Below, piece after piece: positions 63,083-64,000 of a stretch of DNA of 64,000 nucleotides. How positions within the stretch are numbered: position 1 is the stretch's first letter; each line of letters opens with the position of its first letter. The notes beneath the pieces are model-generated. The model was not told where the DNA came from, searched no databases, and worked only from the letters and a program-made list of their open reading frames with translations. The translations under genes and the position numbers were made by a program. Source of the DNA: Photobacterium proteolyticum (GTDB lineage: Bacteria > Pseudomonadota > Gammaproteobacteria > Enterobacterales > Vibrionaceae); assembly GCF_001939735.1 (NCBI RefSeq), contig NZ_MJIL01000076.1, forward strand, positions 1 through 64,000. Direction: 5' to 3'.

Positions 63083-63697
63083 ATGTCATTCAACTTTCCA
63101 GAATTGCCTTACCCCTATGATGCACTCGAACCATATATCGATGCCAAAACGATGGAAATCCACCATAGCCGCCATCACAAAACTTACTATGATAAATTTA
63201 TGACTGCGATTATCGGTACTGAGTTGGAACAACAATCTCTTCATGAGATTTTTGCCACAGTTTCTAAACAGGCTCCTGCCGTCAGAAACCACGGTGGCGG
63301 TTTTTTCAACCACAACCTCTACTGGCAGTGCATGTCACCCAGTGGTGGCGGGCAACCAGGCGGCCTACTTGCCGAAGCAATTAACTGTCACTTCGGCAGC
63401 TTTGAACATTTCAAAACAGCTTTCTCCGAGGCAGCAGCCAACCACTTCGGTTCTGGGTTCATCTGGCTTTGCGTCAACGACGGGCGGTTGGAAATCTCTT
63501 CCACCAGCAACCAGGACAATCCGCTGATGGATGTTGTCGGTAATTGTGGGGAGCCGATTCTGGCACTCGATGTCTGGGAGCATGCCTACTACATCAGCTA
63601 CCAGAACAAACGCCCGGAATACATCGACGCATGGTGGCATGTTGTTGACTGGCAGCAAGTCGAACAGCATTTTGTCGAGGCATTACAGCAGCAGTAA
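63083..63697 (+). CDS. sodA: superoxide dismutase, Mn-type or cambialistic
   Basis: Dismutates superoxide in the cytoplasm. The 204-residue protein has metal ligands at IHHSRHHKTYY (first His), GGFFNHNLYWQCM (second His) and DVWEHAYYISYQ (Asp, His). The Gly-Gly before the second ligand helix and the Gln in TSNQDNPL are at the positions typical of MnSOD (FeSOD has Gln in the former place and Ala in the latter). Together with the Fur box this favours sodA over sodB. AAGAGAGAA precedes the ATG. Confidence 0.88.
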   Translation: MSFNFPELPYPYDALEPYIDAKTMEIHHSRHHKTYYDKFMTAIIGTELEQQSLHEIFATVSKQAPAVRNHGGGFFNHNLYWQCMSPSGGGQPGGLLAEAINCHFGSFEHFKTAFSEAAANHFGSGFIWLCVNDGRLEISSTSNQDNPLMDVVGNCGEPILALDVWEHAYYISYQNKRPEYIDAWWHVVDWQQVEQHFVEALQQQ

Positions 63698-63711
63698 TCT
63701 AAGGAATAATC

Positions 63712-64000
63712 ATGGATGTATCACGCTGGGAACGGCATACCTTGCTGGCCGCAGAAGCCGAAGAGAATAACAAGCCAATGATGTCAGTGATTCATTACCA
63801 ACTGGCTTTGGCTGAATCGCAGCAGCTAGAACCGATTCAGGGGACGCGCGAAGAGCTTGAGGACTTACTGACCATCAAAGTCACGTCTTGTCATAATCTG
63901 GCGTCTTTTTGGCGAAAGGCTGGCGACAACGAGTATGAGCTTAAGTACTTACAGCTTGCCTCTGAGCAAGTAATGGCACTTATTCCTCAGTGTCCTCGCA
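63712..64000 (+). CDS. DUF2753-like protein (partial, runs off window)
   Basis: ATG 63712 with AAGGAA upstream opens a frame that continues past the window edge (96 codons seen). It starts MDVSRWERHTLLAAEAEENN, is helical, and has a TPR-like feel (YQLALAESQQL, YELKYLQLASEQV), which suggests the DUF2753 family of vibrios. It follows sodA by 14 bases, so it is likely co-transcribed and under the same Fur box. Function unknown. Confidence 0.75.
   Translation, partial: MDVSRWERHTLLAAEAEENNKPMMSVIHYQLALAESQQLEPIQGTREELEDLLTIKVTSCHNLASFWRKAGDNEYELKYLQLASEQVMALIPQCPR

Overview
The window reads as a chromosomal segment of a gamma-proteobacterium of the family Vibrionaceae. The main evidence is the block moaABCDE - yvcK - luxU - luxO - qrr1 - uvrB, an arrangement characteristic of that family, together with an Rnf operon followed by nth. 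GC content looks close to 48-50 percent by eye, which would fit Photobacterium, Grimontia or Enterovibrio as well as Vibrio; I cannot place the genus from sequence alone. Almost all of the window is core housekeeping DNA. No prophage, CRISPR array, tRNA or rRNA is visible. The only recognisable mobile DNA is the 5' end of a group II intron cut by the left edge.

Layout. 1-7.3 kb, minus strand: intron tip, serS, rarA, lolA, ftsK, lrp. 7.9-13.9 kb, plus strand: ald (divergent from lrp), trxB, cydDC. 13.9-19.5 kb: a glycine-zipper envelope protein and a nearly complete N-degron pathway (aat, bpt, clpA, clpS) with infA and cspD. 19.9-25.6 kb: icd, then rluE and mnmA-hflD-purB behind a PurR-like operator. 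25.8-29.7 kb: norVW behind an NsrR-like operator, then the ribosomal oxygenase roxA. 29.8-37.7 kb, minus strand: a chemoreceptor and oppABCDF. 37.7-41.9 kb is AT-richer and gene-poor: two very small genes, a MerR regulator, a porin and an unknown protein. 41.9-44.8 kb: moaABCDE behind a molybdenum-cofactor riboswitch. 44.9-51.2 kb: a small unknown gene, a LonN-domain gene, yvcK, the quorum-sensing phosphorelay luxU-luxO, the sigma54-dependent sRNA Qrr1, and uvrB. 51.2-52 kb is a 700-base regulatory-looking gap. 51.9-54 kb: a dcuC-pepE operon. 54.5-62 kb: rnfABCDGE and nth. 62.1-64 kb: gloA, a small exported protein, Fur-boxed sodA and the start of a DUF2753-like gene.

How the genes connect. 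Several units concern life at low oxygen or under redox or nitrosative stress: norVW, cydDC (assembly of cytochrome bd), rnf, dcuC-pepE (aspartyl dipeptides to C4-dicarboxylates), moa (cofactor for anaerobic reductases), trxB and sodA. Others handle peptides and protein turnover (opp, pepE, aat/bpt/clpAS). The quorum-sensing relay is complete from LuxU to Qrr1, including a LuxO operator and a -24/-12 promoter.

The observations I consider least explained are: a 73-nt three-way-junction RNA fold between rnfE and nth; a two-family tandem repeat array (5 x 117 nt and 6 x 129 nt) that enlarges RnfC to 1078 residues; a free-standing transcription unit encoding a 34-residue peptide; and a 695-bp gap upstream of uvrB with a perfect FNR-type palindrome and a DnaA-box palindrome. 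All functional calls rest on reading motifs by eye; no database search was possible.
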